Notes: generated by a model not told the origin, from the letters alone. DNA of 64,000 nucleotides from Hypericum androsaemum (GCA_963995505.1 OZ023196.1:11715106-11779105), one strand, 5' to 3'. Positions 22,286-34,343 are shown, counted from the stretch's first letter. Program-made: numbers and translations.

Positions 22286-23837
22286 ACTCCTCCTTTCCAA
22301 ATGAACCTTCTCCTCAAGGTTCAAGGAATATTAAAATCACAACACGGAACACGCCTCTGGTCTATAGCTCCCCATTGTGCTGCACTCGAATCCAAATGGC
22401 ATCCAAAATACAAGACATGTACCATGATCTGCTTGCTTCTTTGATCAGGAAAGTGTACATCATTTGCAAGCAATTGTTCATTAATTGCAGCCACTTAATT
22501 GGAGGTAATGCTAACACTTGTAGGATCAGAAGCATTGTTGTAAGCAATAGATCCATGTTATAGCAGTAACCAATCAACAATGATTTTCTCAACCTTGTAG
22601 GAACTATTAGCAACCAGCTTCACACTTGCATTATCACTAACAAAAATATATACAATATGTTGTTTGACTTCTACAATATCGCTCATCCGTTGGTTTTGTG
22701 CCTCTTCAAGAGTGAGCAGCTTGAAAGAATAACCATATCCCTGGATAAGCAGTGAACTTCCTCCAAAAGATACAACAGAAGAGAACAGCTTGGTCTCCGC
22801 TGCAGTAGGCATACTTTTCCTTTATCTCGTAACAGCTGAATCAATCTGAGAATATCTTCTATTAGATGCACACGCATTGCCAACAATATTGAACCTACTA
22901 AACTTGCAAGTTCCCCACAACTCTGCTGGAATTCCATTCACAAACGTTGCCCACTTCTCACTATGGTATCTATGATCAATTTTCTCATGAACAACTATAG
23001 CACATTGCACATTGTGAAGTGGCATGTCATCTTTCCCCATGGATTGATTGTACTCCACATTGCTAGGACTCTTCCATCATTATTTCCAAGCATTAGTGTA
23101 GTATATAATAATCAAGATATAGCCTATATGTGCATCAAACCAATCATAGGAAATCGTGCCCTTTATTTTCTCAAGTTTAATCTCATTCAAGTTTTGTGCA
23201 TCAGGGACCTGTACAATCCACATCATCCTCTTTTCACTTAGCTTCAACTGTGTAAAAAGTATTGTTGCTGTACACTTTTGACCTTCAACAATTTGTAGAT
23301 CTTTAGCAATTTGCAAACCATTAACAAAACCTTGCAGACATGTAACTTGTAACTTTGCAGCAGTTGACAAAGTTGCAGGCTCCTGTAAAATTCCAAAAAT
23401 CTGCAGAACTGGAAAAAATGCATCTAGTTACTGATCTGCTTCAAAAATTACCAGGTCTAGATTGTCGTACACTTGTAACAACACTTTTCTCACCAACTTA
23501 GCATCAACAATAGCTGCTAAATCAATTTTTCCGTCCAATTGAACAAGCAGATTCATGACAACAACTTCAAATATAGCGGCTGGTATAACTGCAAGAGATT
23601 ACAGACTTGCAAGCAAAAACAAACCAGCGGCTACACTTTCATCTCTTATACAAACAACAACACTAACCCCTTGTTCCTTAAAAGCTGAATCCAACCCAGA
23701 ACACTTGACACTACCTGAGTACACGCTGCCAAGAATGTGTAACCCCTGCCATTTAGTTTCCAACAATACAATGGACTTTATTTTCTCAAACTTCCAGATG
23801 TATTTCTTAACGACGCATATTTTCTTCAATTGATTAT
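22286..23837 (-). other. 3' interior of the gag-only element
   Basis: The minus strand carries broken frames that continue the element's protein (for example 23837-23599, then pieces at 23370-23080 and 23058-22558) but show no enzyme motif. At the left edge lies the polypurine tract next to the LTR. Confidence 0.6.
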
Positions 23838-24883
23838 TGATGAGTGTGTAAACGTTCATAATTTTTCGTATATTTTATACGTGTTTAGTCAAGTTTTGAG
23901 TTATATTTATCATGTCATGTTAAGTCTTATGATCGATTTAGTATATTTATGTTCGGGAATGAATTTCTACCCGTTGTCATATTTTGTAGGAAATTGGAGC
24001 TCAATGAAGGTTGTTGGAGGGGTGATTTCGAGAGACGTTACTATTGCAATATTGAGAACAGCCTTTAGAGCTTAATAAAGGGGCGATTTCAGTTAGCACT
24101 GGGAAAGGATCGGCAAGGCTTGATCATCACGACTAAGCTTTCTCTATCTCTATCTTTATGTTAATTGCTATCATGTTCTTCGTTAATCTATTGTGCTTTG
24201 TTAACATGCTTAGCGAGTAGTTCTCTTGCAAGTTCGATGCCCTAATTATGTGATTACTTGTCTATGTTAGCTATGGTTTGATTATTTTTCGTAGTAGTTG
24301 TCAATTGATGATCTTAATGCTTAATCTAACTTGATCACTTAGATTATGATATTTAATTGATAATAATGGACCGGAAGGCATTAGAATCAACAGAAGAGTC
24401 AATTGACGTGTCTTAAAGTATCAATGAGGAATCTTGATACTAAGGGATAACCCGATAGGAGTTAACTTCATAATTGAGTTTAGTTTAATTCTTGGTCTAA
24501 TTAATGAGCGGAAGCATTGATTAGTAATCATGAATTACTCTAGCTTAGTTTTGTCAGCCTAATGAGCGGAAGCGTTGGGGAGATGCATTAGAACACTCCG
24601 GGTACTAGTTAGAACTTCATAAAAACCATAGTCTCGACATAGATGGGTAGTCCATAAGGGTATCGTGCTCGTTTATCTCCATTGATTTATAACTCATCTT
24701 TTATTTGCGTTTTCGATCTCATTTATTTACTTGCGACCTTTCACAACGTTATAAAACTTTAATTTTCCAGCTCCATATAATTATTTGCCTTGATTTAGTG
24801 TTCAACCCTCAGTTCTAAGAACCTTACTTACCACTATACTATTTGCTTGTGCGTTTAATTATTTCACAATTTTGCGTACATCA
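23838..24883 (+). repeat. 5' LTR of copy A (1,046 bp)
   Basis: Starts TGATGAGTGTG and ends GCGTACATCA. Very similar to 29090-30134. Compared with the LTRs at 35315-47704 it lacks a central ~535-bp segment that holds their TATA box. Confidence 0.95.
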
Positions 24884-24997
24884 AATTGGCGCCGTCGACA
24901 CGGAACTGAGATTTTAGGACATAAACTCAATAGCAATTGGTTTTGTGTGGCAAACGTGCTGATTTCGTGTGATTTCTTTTTCAGGATTCTCTAGTGC

Positions 24998-27266
24998 ATG
25001 CCAAGAACCCGGAGTGAAGGACTAGACCTTGACACAAACACTGTGCTTGAGGTTGACATCGAAGTACTCGAAAGAGTAATTAGGCGTGAAAAGAGGGACC
25101 AAGCGAGAGCAATGGCACAAAATCAGGAAGATGGAGCGCTCCAAGCTGTAGGGGACGCTCCGCAAAGAAGGACGTTGTTGGAATCATCTGTTCCTACATG
25201 GAATGGGAACCCTAATGGTCTACAACAACCACCTGTAGGTCCCCACTCTTTCCAGATTCCAGCAGCGATTGTCGGACTACTGCAGAACTCGATCCAATTT
25301 GGCGGCTTGCCAAGCGAAGATCCTCAAGACCATCTATCTCGATTTGAAGATATCTGCAACATCATGAAATTTCAAAATGTCGATGATGATGTCTTGAAGC
25401 TGCGTCTCTTCCACTTTTCTTTGAAAGATCGAGCTCGTACTTGGTACAACAAGTTGAAAGGAGAGACGATTCAGAGTTGGAATGATCTGGCCCATGCCTT
25501 CCTCCGAAAGTTCTTTTCTATGGCCAAGTCAGCCAAACTCTTGCAAGAAATCAACACGTTTATCCAAGGAGATGGGGAGAGCCTCTATGAAGCCTGGGAA
25601 CGGTTCACGGATCTCCAAAGTGCCTTTCCTCAACATGGAATAACTCAAGATAACCTCATGAAAATCTTCTACAATGGGTTAGATGGCCCATCCCGTGACC
25701 ATATTGATGCCTCCTCTTAAGGTGTGTTCTTGAGGAAGACTGCTGATGAAGCTGCTCGCTTAATGGAGGAAATGGCTGAAGTCAATGGTATGTGGCCAAA
25801 AGAACGTGCTAGGCACCCACGTAAGGAAGCAGCCTGAGGAGTACTCGAAGTAAATGCAAACATGAAGCTCGAAGCTCAAATAGAAGCACTTACCAAAAGA
25901 CTTGACAAGTTGACCAAGGACAAGGAACAGGTAGCTGTGGTGCAAGATACTTGTCAGCTTTGTAAAAGGGCACATCCCACAACTGACTGTCCAATGTTGG
26001 AAGAGATCCAGGCCATTGCTGATAGAACAGCACCAGGAATGGGCTACTCACAACAACCTAATGCTCAGCCAAACTTCTCTCGATTTGGTCAGCAGGCAAA
26101 CAACACTGGTGCTCAGCAAGAGCTCAGAAAGCCATATTTAGCGGATCAAGTCAAAGAAATGGGTGACAAGATCGATAAGTTAGTGGGGGTAGTTCAGCAG
26201 TCCATCCAACAATAAAGTATAACTGTGCAGCGGATGGATCGTTGTGAAGCACGTCAACAAGAGTTTGAGACATACCTGAAGGGTCAAGCCACGCAACTCA
26301 AGAAGATGGAGATCGAACTCGGAAATTTGGCTGCAGCAAACACTCAAAGGGAAATAGGTGCTCTACCCAGCAACACCGAGTCGAACCCGCGAGGACAGGT
26401 GATGGCCATCACAGTGAGGAGTGTGGACGAGGATGATGAACCATATATTCCTCCACCACCTTATGTCCCTCCACCTCCATTCCCTCAAAGACTATGGAGA
26501 AAGCCACCACCTGAGAACAAGTCCTCTCCAAAAGAGCATGCCGAACCGATCAAGCCAGCCATAGAGGAGGAGGTAGTTACTGAAAAGAAGGAACCACCAG
26601 TTTATATCAGTGAACAAGAGGATTCTTGTTCCTCCACCATCACCTCAATAAGTCAAGAAAGCAGCTGTGATCGATGAGAAGGCCCTTGAATTCATAGAGA
26701 CAATGGAAGAAATTCAAAGCCATGTCTCTTTCTTGGAAATGTTAGATAAAAGGCCACAATATGCTGAGTTTTTGAAGGAGATCATCGCGAGGAAGAAGAG
26801 GCAGAATGATGGCAAGATGACCCCTTTGATAGAAAATGATATACCGCCAAAACTAAAAGATCCAGGGAGTTTTACTATTCTTTGCAATATTGATGGTATT
26901 CAATTTTCGCATTGCTTATGTGATTTGGGTGCCAATGTTAATCTCATGCCTCTTACTATTTTTAGAAAACTTAGACTTGGAGGCCTCAAGCCAAAGGAGA
27001 TGTACCTTCAACTAGCCGATCAATCAGTCAAGAAACTACATGGAATCGTGGAGGATGTGATAATCAAAGTCGACAAGTCTCTCGTACCTGTAGATTTTGT
27101 GATGCTGGACTATGCTACCAATGAAAGCTACCCATTGATTCTGGGACGTCCATTCCTCAACACTTGTCATGCAATGGTGGATGTTCATAAGGGCAAGTTA
27201 CTTCTTCGCATATGCCCAGATAAAATCGAGTTTCAAGTAACCGATAAGCGCCTCCATCCACCATAG
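24998..27266 (+). pseudogene. Gag-protease polyprotein of copy A (broken)
   Basis: One frame from the ATG at 24998 covers the retrotransposon gag domain (GGLPSEDPQDHLSRFEDIC, WYNKLKGETIQSWNDL), a variant zinc knuckle (CQLCKRAHPTTDC, CX2CX3HX4C), a coiled-coil-like KQLE-rich stretch and a proline-rich linker (PPPPYVPPPP). Stops interrupt it at 25718, 25835 and 26213, and a 2-nt deletion near 26628 shifts the frame. The second frame (26667-27266) carries the aspartic protease with active-site DLGA and the late LILGRPFL motif. Gag would form the particle and protease would process it. No RT, RNase H or integrase follows. The family length is about 757 codons, judged from the copy at 36992-39262. 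Confidence 0.9.
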
Positions 27267-29089
27267 TGCCACAGGGAGTAACAAAGTCAAGCTAACGACT
27301 CTAAATTAGCACGTTTAGTATTTAATCTTTCTTTATGTTTGTATTTGCTTCAGTATTGTTATTTTGATTCAGTATTTTAATGGTCTTAGCAGGAGGTTCA
27401 GAACAGAGACAAATTGAGCTGCAGCAGAATTCGCCAGTCCATACACAAACTTTGTTGCGCGGAAAGGCAGTTCGAGCAAAATCCCACCAACTTTCCCCAC
27501 CGCCTCCCACCGACGATTGACGGGCAGTACCAATCCCTTCCTTTTCTTATTGTCTGTTATTGTAGTATCTGTTATGTCCTTCTGGTCTTTGTTTCTATCC
27601 TGTGCTGTTTGCTTGTGTCCCCTACATTGAGGACAATGTGTTTAATAAGTGTGGGGGGGTCAACGTGCATTTTCGTTTCGGTTTGGGGTATGTGATCGAG
27701 TCTAGATCTGGATTTAGGATTGTGTTTGTGATTGAAGTGGTGTATTTAAAGCAAATGATGAATTTCCCCCTGAATTTTTGAACTTTTGTTAGAAGTTAAA
27801 TCTCATACCTTGTTAGGAATCAAGTTTGAGTACGATGAGTAAGGACGTGTAGGAACAACACCCTTGGTTGTTTAGGTTAGTGGTTGCACTTGGTAGATTA
27901 TACTAGCGGCATTGATGAGTGACCTTGTGAGATGTTAGAGCCGAAGGAGGAGACAACCGTCTCTGCATAGCATGAGGTGCCTACATTGCTCCGGTCATCG
28001 GGTTTCATGCCATCACTTGGTACCATTTTGGTGGTGTGGGTGTAAGTGACAGATCGAGGGCCATCTTTGATATTGAGCCTAGAGCCTTAGAGCCGAAAAC
28101 CCTTTATATCCTTTGTTTAAACCCGTTGAGCTTGAACTTTTTCTTTGAAATATTATATGTAAGCCAATATGTAAGCCCTATATCCACAATCTTACCCACC
28201 TTTGATCACTTTGCTCCGAGGATGCATTAGGTCTTAATCTTTGGGGTATAATTGTAAGGGTTCATTTGATAGAATAGCTCGGGAATAAACAATGGGGGAA
28301 ATGGGTAGAAATGAGGCCAACAAAGAAGCCGAGACCAGTTGCCTTTGATGTGTAATGTGATGAATTTCATGTGATTGAGGAAGGTTGTGAAAAGTGAAAA
28401 GAAAGAAAAAAAGAAAGGAGAAAAAAGTGAGAAGTGAAGGAAAAGATGTGAAAAAAGGTGAAAAAGTGATGAAAAGGGAATGTGAAAGTTGGAAATGGAA
28501 CAAATGTTTAATGATGGAAAGTGAAAAGTTTGGAAAGAGGTTGGAAAGTGAATAAATGGCACGGCTCGAGCTAAGTGGTCAATAGGATTTGGGTGTAATC
28601 TTGGGATGAGTGCGTATCAGATAAAGTGTGAGGTATTTAGAGTAGACGAGAGCTAGAATATTTTTGTGAGCTCCTCGACCGGGTGGTTTAGCTACCTCCC
28701 ACATATATTATCCTCACCTGACCTTAACCCCATTACAACCCAATGAAAAGTCCCCTTGATCATGAGCCCCACATTTATTGAGGCACCATTAAGTGAGACG
28801 TATGAAACTTTGAGATCCCAGACGTGTATGCGAGTGATAGGTAGTTGACTACTCATATATGTGAGCTTAAAATTTTGAACCTCTGAGTGGTCAACCCTCT
28901 AGTGTAATATACTAAGTGCAAAAACTGGGTTAAACCATTAAGGATGCGGTGTCGACACGTTCTTACTCCTTGTGCTCAGGTAGGTACACTACTTAGTTGT
29001 GGGGTGGTCTTTTAATAAGAGTTTGAAAGTTTGGGTGTGTGTCTGATGCTCCTTACTTGAGGACAAGCAAGGAAATAAGTGTGGGGGTG
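27267..29089 (+). other. Non-coding 3' interior of copy A
   Basis: About 1.8 kb without a real gene. It includes a strongly purine-biased GAAAAGTG-type stretch (28375-28520), whose reverse strand gives a spurious Phe/Ser-rich frame, and ends in the polypurine tract GTGTGGGGGTG (about 29079-29089). Equivalent segments occur after the other two gag-protease frames. Confidence 0.7.
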
Positions 29090-30134
29090 TGATGAGTGTG
29101 TAAACGCTCATGATTTATCGTATATTTCATACGTGTTTAGTCAAGTTTTGAGTTATATTTATCATGTCATGTTAAGTCTTATGATCGATTTAGTATATTT
29201 ATGTTCGGGAATGGATTTCTACCCATTGTCATATTTTGTAGGAAATTGGAGCTCAATGAAGGTTGTTGGAGGGGTGATTTCGAGAGACGTTACTACTGCA
29301 ATATTGAGAACAGCCTTTAGAGCTTAATAAAGGGGCGATTTCAGTTAGTACGGAGAAAGGATCGGCAAGGCTTGATCATCACGACTAAGCTTTCTCTATC
29401 TCTATCTTTATGTTAATTGCTATCATGTTCTTCGTTAATCTATTGTGCTTTGTTAACATGCTTAGCGAGTAGTTCTCTTGCGAGTGCGATGCCCTAATTA
29501 TATGATTACTCGTCTATGTTAGCTATGGTTTGATTATCTTTCGTAGTAGTTGTCAATTGATGATCTTAATGCTTAATCTAACTTGATCACTTAGATTATG
29601 ATATTTAGTTGATAATAATGGACCGGAAGGCATTAGAATCAACAGAAGAGTCAATTGACGTGTCTTAAAGTATTAATGAGGAATCTTGATACTAAGGGAT
29701 AACCCGATAGGAGTTAACTTCATAATTGAGTTTAGTTTAATTCTTGGTCTAATTAATGAGCGGAAGCGTTGATTAGTAATCATGAATTACTCTAGCTTAG
29801 TTTTGTCACCCTAATGAGCGGAAGCGTTGGAGAGATGCATTAGAACACTCCGGGTACTAGTTAGAACTTCATAAAAACCATAGTCTCAACATAGATGGGT
29901 AGTCCATAAGGGTATCGTGCTCGTTTATCTCCATTGATTTATAACTCATCTTTTATTTGCGTTTTCGATCTCGTTTATTTACTTGCGACCTTTCACAATT
30001 TTATAAAACTTTAATTTTCCTGCTTCACATAATTATTTGCCTTGATTTAGTGTTCAACCCTCAGTTCTAAGAACCTTACTTACCACTATACTATTTGCTT
30101 GTGCGTTTAATTATTCGCAATTTTGCGTACATCA
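29090..30134 (+). repeat. 3' LTR of copy A (1,045 bp)
   Basis: Partner of 23838-24883. The two differ by scattered substitutions, most of them in the first 60 bases, so the insertion is relatively young compared with the surrounding decay. Confidence 0.95.
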
Positions 30135-30139
30135 ATTAT

Positions 30140-31124
30140 ATTCTGTGACGAATGATTCATAGCCCTTGTAGTTCACCCTTGTCTTGGCTACAAAATTCTG
30201 ATTTTCATACCATTTGGCAGAAGCTGTACACATTATATGCCCTTTTTCTAGCTTCAAACCCACAACTAAACCAAGATCTTTCACACCCACATCCCAGCAA
30301 TGGCCCTCATATTTCTGGTGCACTTCCTGAACCATGACAACCTCAAGGTCTCCGGGATCCCAATTCTGAAATGTTAATCTCCACTCATTTCCACTTAAAG
30401 AACTCCGCTCCATCTCTTTAGTAGCTCCAAAATCATCAGGGGGCCTAGATTTACCATCAAAACAAATACCTAAGGAACTAATTCTTCCTAGTTCAACATC
30501 TACCAGGTCCTCTTCCCTATGATCATCAAAATCAAAATCAAAATTTACACGCACCATGTCCTTGGCAGCATATTCTAGTTGCATCTCGTGACCACCAGCC
30601 ACAACCACGCCGTGCACCATCTGGTTCATCACCAACAAATCTTTCTTCTCCAAATCCTTATTCACCACTTCCTTACTTTCTAGAAAAAAAGTTTCCTCCA
30701 AACTCACTTGCTGTTCACTTCCAAATTCACAAGAAGTCTCCAAATCACAACTCTCTACAACACATTCCTCTACCAATGATTCATCAATTTTGACTTCATC
30801 GTCCTCAAACCGCTCGCACAAAGCATCTGTAAATTCATCCCAATAATCTTCTTCGTCGCTGCTAAAGAACGACGAAGCAAACCACTCTTTCGCCCTACCG
30901 ACCAACAAATCTGCCACTAGGCTAAATTGGTAAATCTCTACAGGTTGGTAAACATCGAAGTACTCCTCAACACCGTCAATCCAATCTTCCGGATTAACAC
31001 CCGAGAAAGAAGGAAGACTAGGAAACCCCCTTTGAGATAAGAAAGTGTTTACCTTGTTGGGGTGAATTTCTGACGCCCACTCATCCAAGAACCCATCCAA
31101 GAACTGATTCCAGGGAGCCTCCAT
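30140..31124 (-). pseudogene. Gag-like protein of the outer element (N-terminal part, interrupted)
   Basis: From a likely ATG at 31124-31122 (MEAPWNQFLDGF) the frame reads FSGVNPEDWIDGVEEYFDVY and then AKEWF, the pattern of the retrotransposon gag family. An acidic stretch (FEDDEVKIDESLVEE) follows. The frame is cut by the nested element. Across the gap it continues in the same phase at 23837-23599, to a stop. An upstream extension to 31307 overlaps the primer site and is unlikely to be used. No nucleic-acid-binding knuckle or enzyme motif is seen. Confidence 0.7.
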
Positions 31125-31287
31125 ATCACACCTCTGACCCGCGAACGTTTGGTCTTTCGCCAGCGTGAAAACCCCACGCTCCAGCCTCGTTAACTTCTCC
31201 AAAAATGGGTTTTCGTAAAGCCCACAAATCTGTAATTGACAAGCCACGTTTACTGCACCACGTACACAGCAATCCGAGGAACGGAAA

Positions 31288-31299
31288 GCTCTGATACCA
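31288..31299 (-). promoter_or_regulatory. Primer-binding site TGGTATCAGAGC
   Basis: Minus-strand TGGTATCAGAGC lies immediately inside the 5' LTR. It is complementary to the 3' end of plant initiator tRNA-Met, the usual primer of many plant LTR elements, and it fixes the element's orientation. Confidence 0.9.
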
Positions 31300-31539
31300 T
31301 GTAACAAACCTAATTGTAGAATTAGGATTTAAAGATAGAATTTGGGAAAAGGAAATGAGAGAGATAGAAAGAGAAAGAAGAAGGAGAAGATAGAAGGAAA
31401 TGTATCACACTAGTGTTTGATTACAATTGTCAAAGATGGTTCCTGTACTATACCAATCCTCTATTTATACCAAGCTACTCATTTACCTAAAAGCCTTTAA
31501 CCTTTCAATTCTATTCAATTCAGAACCAAGTACGTTACA
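31300..31539 (-). repeat. 5' LTR of the gag-only element
   Basis: 240 bp, partner of 22046-22285. It carries TATAAATAG on the minus strand (31469-31461), the likely promoter of the element. Confidence 0.9.
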
Positions 31540-31830
31540 ACAAGCGTGCATATACCATAGTAAATCAACGGTTCAGTGTTATTCCGAATGATGCTGACCA
31601 TCTTATTTATGTCAGCACAAAATTCAATGCCCACTTGGACCAATACATATTGGTTTCACAAGTTTATATATTTAGAAGCGAAAACTTGGCAGAAATTTTT
31701 TGGCACCTATTATAGTCATATCAGAATCAAACATAGATTAGTGAGCCCGGGATACCAAAATTTTTACATTGAAGAATAACACTCATTATTGACTAGTTGA
31801 GTGCCTATTTAATTTTTTGCCAACAAGGTC

Positions 31831-31836
31831 TATAAA
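31831..31836 (+). promoter_or_regulatory. TATA box of the P450 pseudogene
   Basis: TATAAA with the same surroundings as the TATA of the intact P450 (8375-8370), including CAAGATTCACAAACC-like downstream sequence. Confidence 0.65.
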
Positions 31837-32094
31837 TTCACAAGATTCACAAACCATGCATCAACTATCCTAGTAACACCCGATCACAAAATCAAAGGAA
31901 AAGATGAAGCTGAATAAAGACATGAGCTCCCAAGATCTCCTAACCCTTGTCCTCTGCACTTTCTTTGCTTCCATCTTCTTCTTCTTCATAAAGCGGAAAA
32001 CAAACTCTAAACCGTCAAAAACTAAAAGGCTTCCTCCAGGTCCACCAAAGCTTCCCATAATAGGAAACTTGCACCAACTCAAAAAATTCCTGAT

Positions 32095-32223
32095 TGATAA
32101 TGTCAGCAAGAGACCCGAGAGTATAATAAAACTAAATTTTTAGAATTTTTCAATCGATTGCTATAATAGAGGAGTCTGAGAGACGAATATATCAAACACT
32201 AGGGGTCTGAAAGTAATTTGCCC
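32095..32223. mobile_element. MULE-like terminal fragment inside the P450 pseudogene
   Basis: Read on the minus strand it starts GGGCAAATTACTTTCAGACC and contains TTTTATTATACTCTCGGGTC, matching the style of the TIRs at 48692 and 13771. Only one end remains; the partner was lost with the deleted exon 1. Confidence 0.55.
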
Positions 32224-32646
32224 TTAAATATATGTATGTTGTTGCATTCATGTCGTTACTTTTTTTTGGCCCTTTGCGCACCGTCGGATCTTAATTAAAA
32301 ATCGGATTTACGTATCATTATGTTGATCGACTAATTAAACATTTTTCTTGACTCTATTTTCAAATTTCATTTATTAGGACATGTTTATAGTCGTGAGAGA
32401 CTACTACATCCACGATGACTTGGATCTTAAAGTAGTTTGCCCTTAAATATATGTATGTTGTTGCATGCATGTCATTACTCTTTTTTTACCCTTTGCGCAC
32501 CGTCGGATCTTAATTAAAAACCAGATTTACATATCATTATGTTGATCGACTAATTAAACATTTTTCTTAACTCTATTTTCAAATTTCATTTATTAGGACA
32601 TGCTTATTGTCGGGACAGACACTACTACATCCACGATGACTTGGAT
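32210..32646 (+). repeat. 219-bp tandem duplication across the intron/exon 2 boundary
   Basis: Two copies (starts 32210 and 32429) each contain the last 14 bp of the MULE-like end, the 3' intron with TTTATTAGGACATG, and ~45 bp of exon 2 down to GATGACTTGGAT. The second copy joins the rest of exon 2. Confidence 0.92.
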
Positions 32647-33359
32647 GATGATAGAGCTAATGATGAACCCATCAACCATGAAAAGAGCACAAGAAGAAGT
32701 TAGAGGCAAGGTCATGGGTAAAGACCAAGTAGAAGAAAGTGACCTCCAAGACCTTGTCTTCCTTAAAGCTATAATGAAAGAAACCTTGAACCTACATGCA
32801 CCAACCCCGTTGATGATTCCTAGGGGTAACAATGGCGGACTGCGAGATCAACGGCTACCATATTCCTGCTAAAACAATGGTGTTCTTTAACATCCTATCT
32901 ATGGAAATGGACACAAACTCGTGGAACAGCCGGTCTGAATTTTGGCCCGAAAGGTTCTTAGACAGTGCTGTTGATTTCAGGGGGCAGCACTACGAGATGA
33001 TCCCATTTGGAGTTGGTCATAGAGCTTGCCACTGGTTGACTGTTGCCTCTGCGGTCATCGAGCTTGTGATGGCCAACCTTCTGAACACCTTTATGTGAGC
33101 GTGGAAGAATCAGTTGGCCTTGTTGTTAACCCGATGAATCGACTCTACATGGTTGCCACCCCAATGGCAATCAACAAGGATTAATAATTTTCTACTAAAT
33201 AAATGTTCGGATCGAAAATTTCATGCAAGTGATTACCACACCACGCATGATGTTGAATATAAGTGTAGAATGATCCTCATCTGCATAATAAAGCTTAGTT
33301 TTTGAAAACTTTTATTAGTATGTGTTTCAATAATTTGTTGTTATTAAGATCTTGTCAAT

Positions 33360-34332
33360 AGATAGATTAATGATTTTTGAAGAAGACGAAAAACCCTAAA
33401 GAGAGGCGATTTTGAGAGTCTAAAACTTGCACCACTTTCAGGAGGACTGCTGGCGTCGCTCCGCCGCCATTGACCATGGCGGGACACCCATCGGCTACGG
33501 AGGGGGCTGGCCTCCCTCCCACGCCGTGCTTTTGGCCGGATCAGGCTGTTCAAGTGCGGGGCTCTTCTCTGCTACTTCTAACTCCTAGCCCCACGGCTAG
33601 GGGTTCTACTCCACCAACCACCGTTCTGGTGGCCTCTTCAGCGGCGCCTTCAGGTTCTCCCCCAGGGGATCGCCAATCGGCGTCGATTTCAATAGCCCCC
33701 TCATCATGGGGGCCGCCTCTTCTCCTTCCTAGTTTCACGTGAACTCTGATCCTCAATCGCCTCTCCTCCAGCTTCTCCTCGCTCCTCCTTTTCCGTGGCT
33801 CGTGGTCACCCTTCACAGGTGCCACTTCCTGTTAGGCGGGACGACGAGGGTTTCGGTGGTTGTTGGTATTCGTGATCAGGCCATTTCGATGATCCTAGGG
33901 CTTGTGAGTTTTTCTCTCGGGGAAGCGTGCAGCCTCCTTCCTGATGGGCCGCGTGCTTCCTCTTTATTAGGCCGAGACTATTTCTTTTGATCTAGGCCTG
34001 CTTCGATGGTTCTATATGGGCGAAGGATCTGGTTTTGTATCTAGTGGGCTTTTCCATTTGGGCTGAGAGAGTTTATTTGAATTAGGCCCACTTCGATGGA
34101 TTTGACTCCCACGAGTCACATGTGAGAAGGTTCTAGTTTAGGATCTATTCTTGACCACCGGGCATGTGGGTGTGCTCGAATAGAGTAGCTTGTTATGGCA
34201 GCGGATCAACCTCTATGGTCGCCCGTTTAGGCCTTGGTTTTTCTTTGTTTTTTCTTTTCTCTTTCTCTTTTCTCATCCCTTCTGTAATTTTCTTTTTCTT
34301 ATTAATAAAGTTTTTAATTATATTTAAAAAAA
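33360..34332 (+). mobile_element. Mini-LINE, complete with poly-A tail and TSD
   Basis: The element is 973 bp, flanked by a perfect 11-bp TSD, ATCTTGTCAAT (33349-33359 and 34333-34343). It starts near GAAAAACCCTAAAG, has the family's GACCATGGCGGGA and CCTAGCCCCACGGCTAGG words, and ends with TTATGGCAGCGGAT, TTTAGGCCTTGG, a T/C-rich run, AATAAAG and an A-run. The ~90-codon frame at 33470-33742 corresponds to the ORF1 start. No reverse transcriptase is present, so it must have been mobilised by an autonomous LINE. It landed in the 3' flank of the P450 pseudogene. Confidence 0.85.
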
Positions 34333-34343
34333 ATCTTGTCAAT

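Larger units (their letters stand above)
23838..30134 (+). mobile_element. Non-autonomous Ty3/gypsy-type gag-protease element (copy A)
   Basis: The element is 6,297 bp with two ~1,046-bp LTRs and a perfect TSD, ATTAT (23833-23837 and 30135-30139). The primer-binding site starts TGGCGCCGTCGAC just inside the 5' LTR, like the tRNA-Asp type used by plant gypsy elements. A polypurine tract, GTGTGGGGGTG, precedes the 3' LTR. The interior encodes gag and an aspartic protease only. Family features point to the Athila/Tat branch. It inserted into the gag frame of the element at 22046-31539. Confidence 0.92.
22046..31539 (-). mobile_element. Gag-only LTR retrotransposon with 240-bp LTRs (host of a nested element)
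   Basis: Two 240-bp LTRs with TGTAAC...GTTACA ends flank an interior that reads on the minus strand. The primer-binding site TGGTATCAGAGC, matching initiator tRNA-Met, abuts the 5' LTR. A purine-rich GGAAAGGAGGAG lies beside the 3' LTR. The outer flanks GCAAG (22041-22045) and ACAAG (31540-31544) are a 5-bp TSD with one change. Removing the nested element at 23838-30134 leaves ~3.2 kb with a gag-like frame and no protease, RT, RNase H or integrase seen. It fits the TR-GAG or small LARD class. Confidence 0.85.
31904..33184 (+). pseudogene. Broken CYP71-family P450, paralogue of the gene at 4963-8306
   Basis: Exon 1 keeps the N-terminus up to [15 protein letters not shown] (homologous ATG at 31922) and then breaks off near 32085, so about 250 residues, including helix C, are gone. 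A MULE-like end and a tandem duplication fill the gap. Exon 2 restarts after AG at 32597. It reads VGTDTT, then KETLNLH where the K-helix arginine of ExxR is lost, then shifts frame near 32824. WPERF is present. The haem loop is FGVGHRACHW: the cysteine survives but R and PG are changed. A deletion near 33095 removes the segment before the C-terminus, and the last piece ends in TAA at 33182-33184. It cannot make a working enzyme. It lies in inverted orientation to the intact gene, about 24 kb away, with a related promoter. Confidence 0.93.

Noticed and set aside
28227..28562. Minus-strand Phe/Ser/Pro-rich frames
   Set aside because: Complement of a purine-rich GAAAAGTG stretch in the non-coding 3' interior of the gag-protease element.
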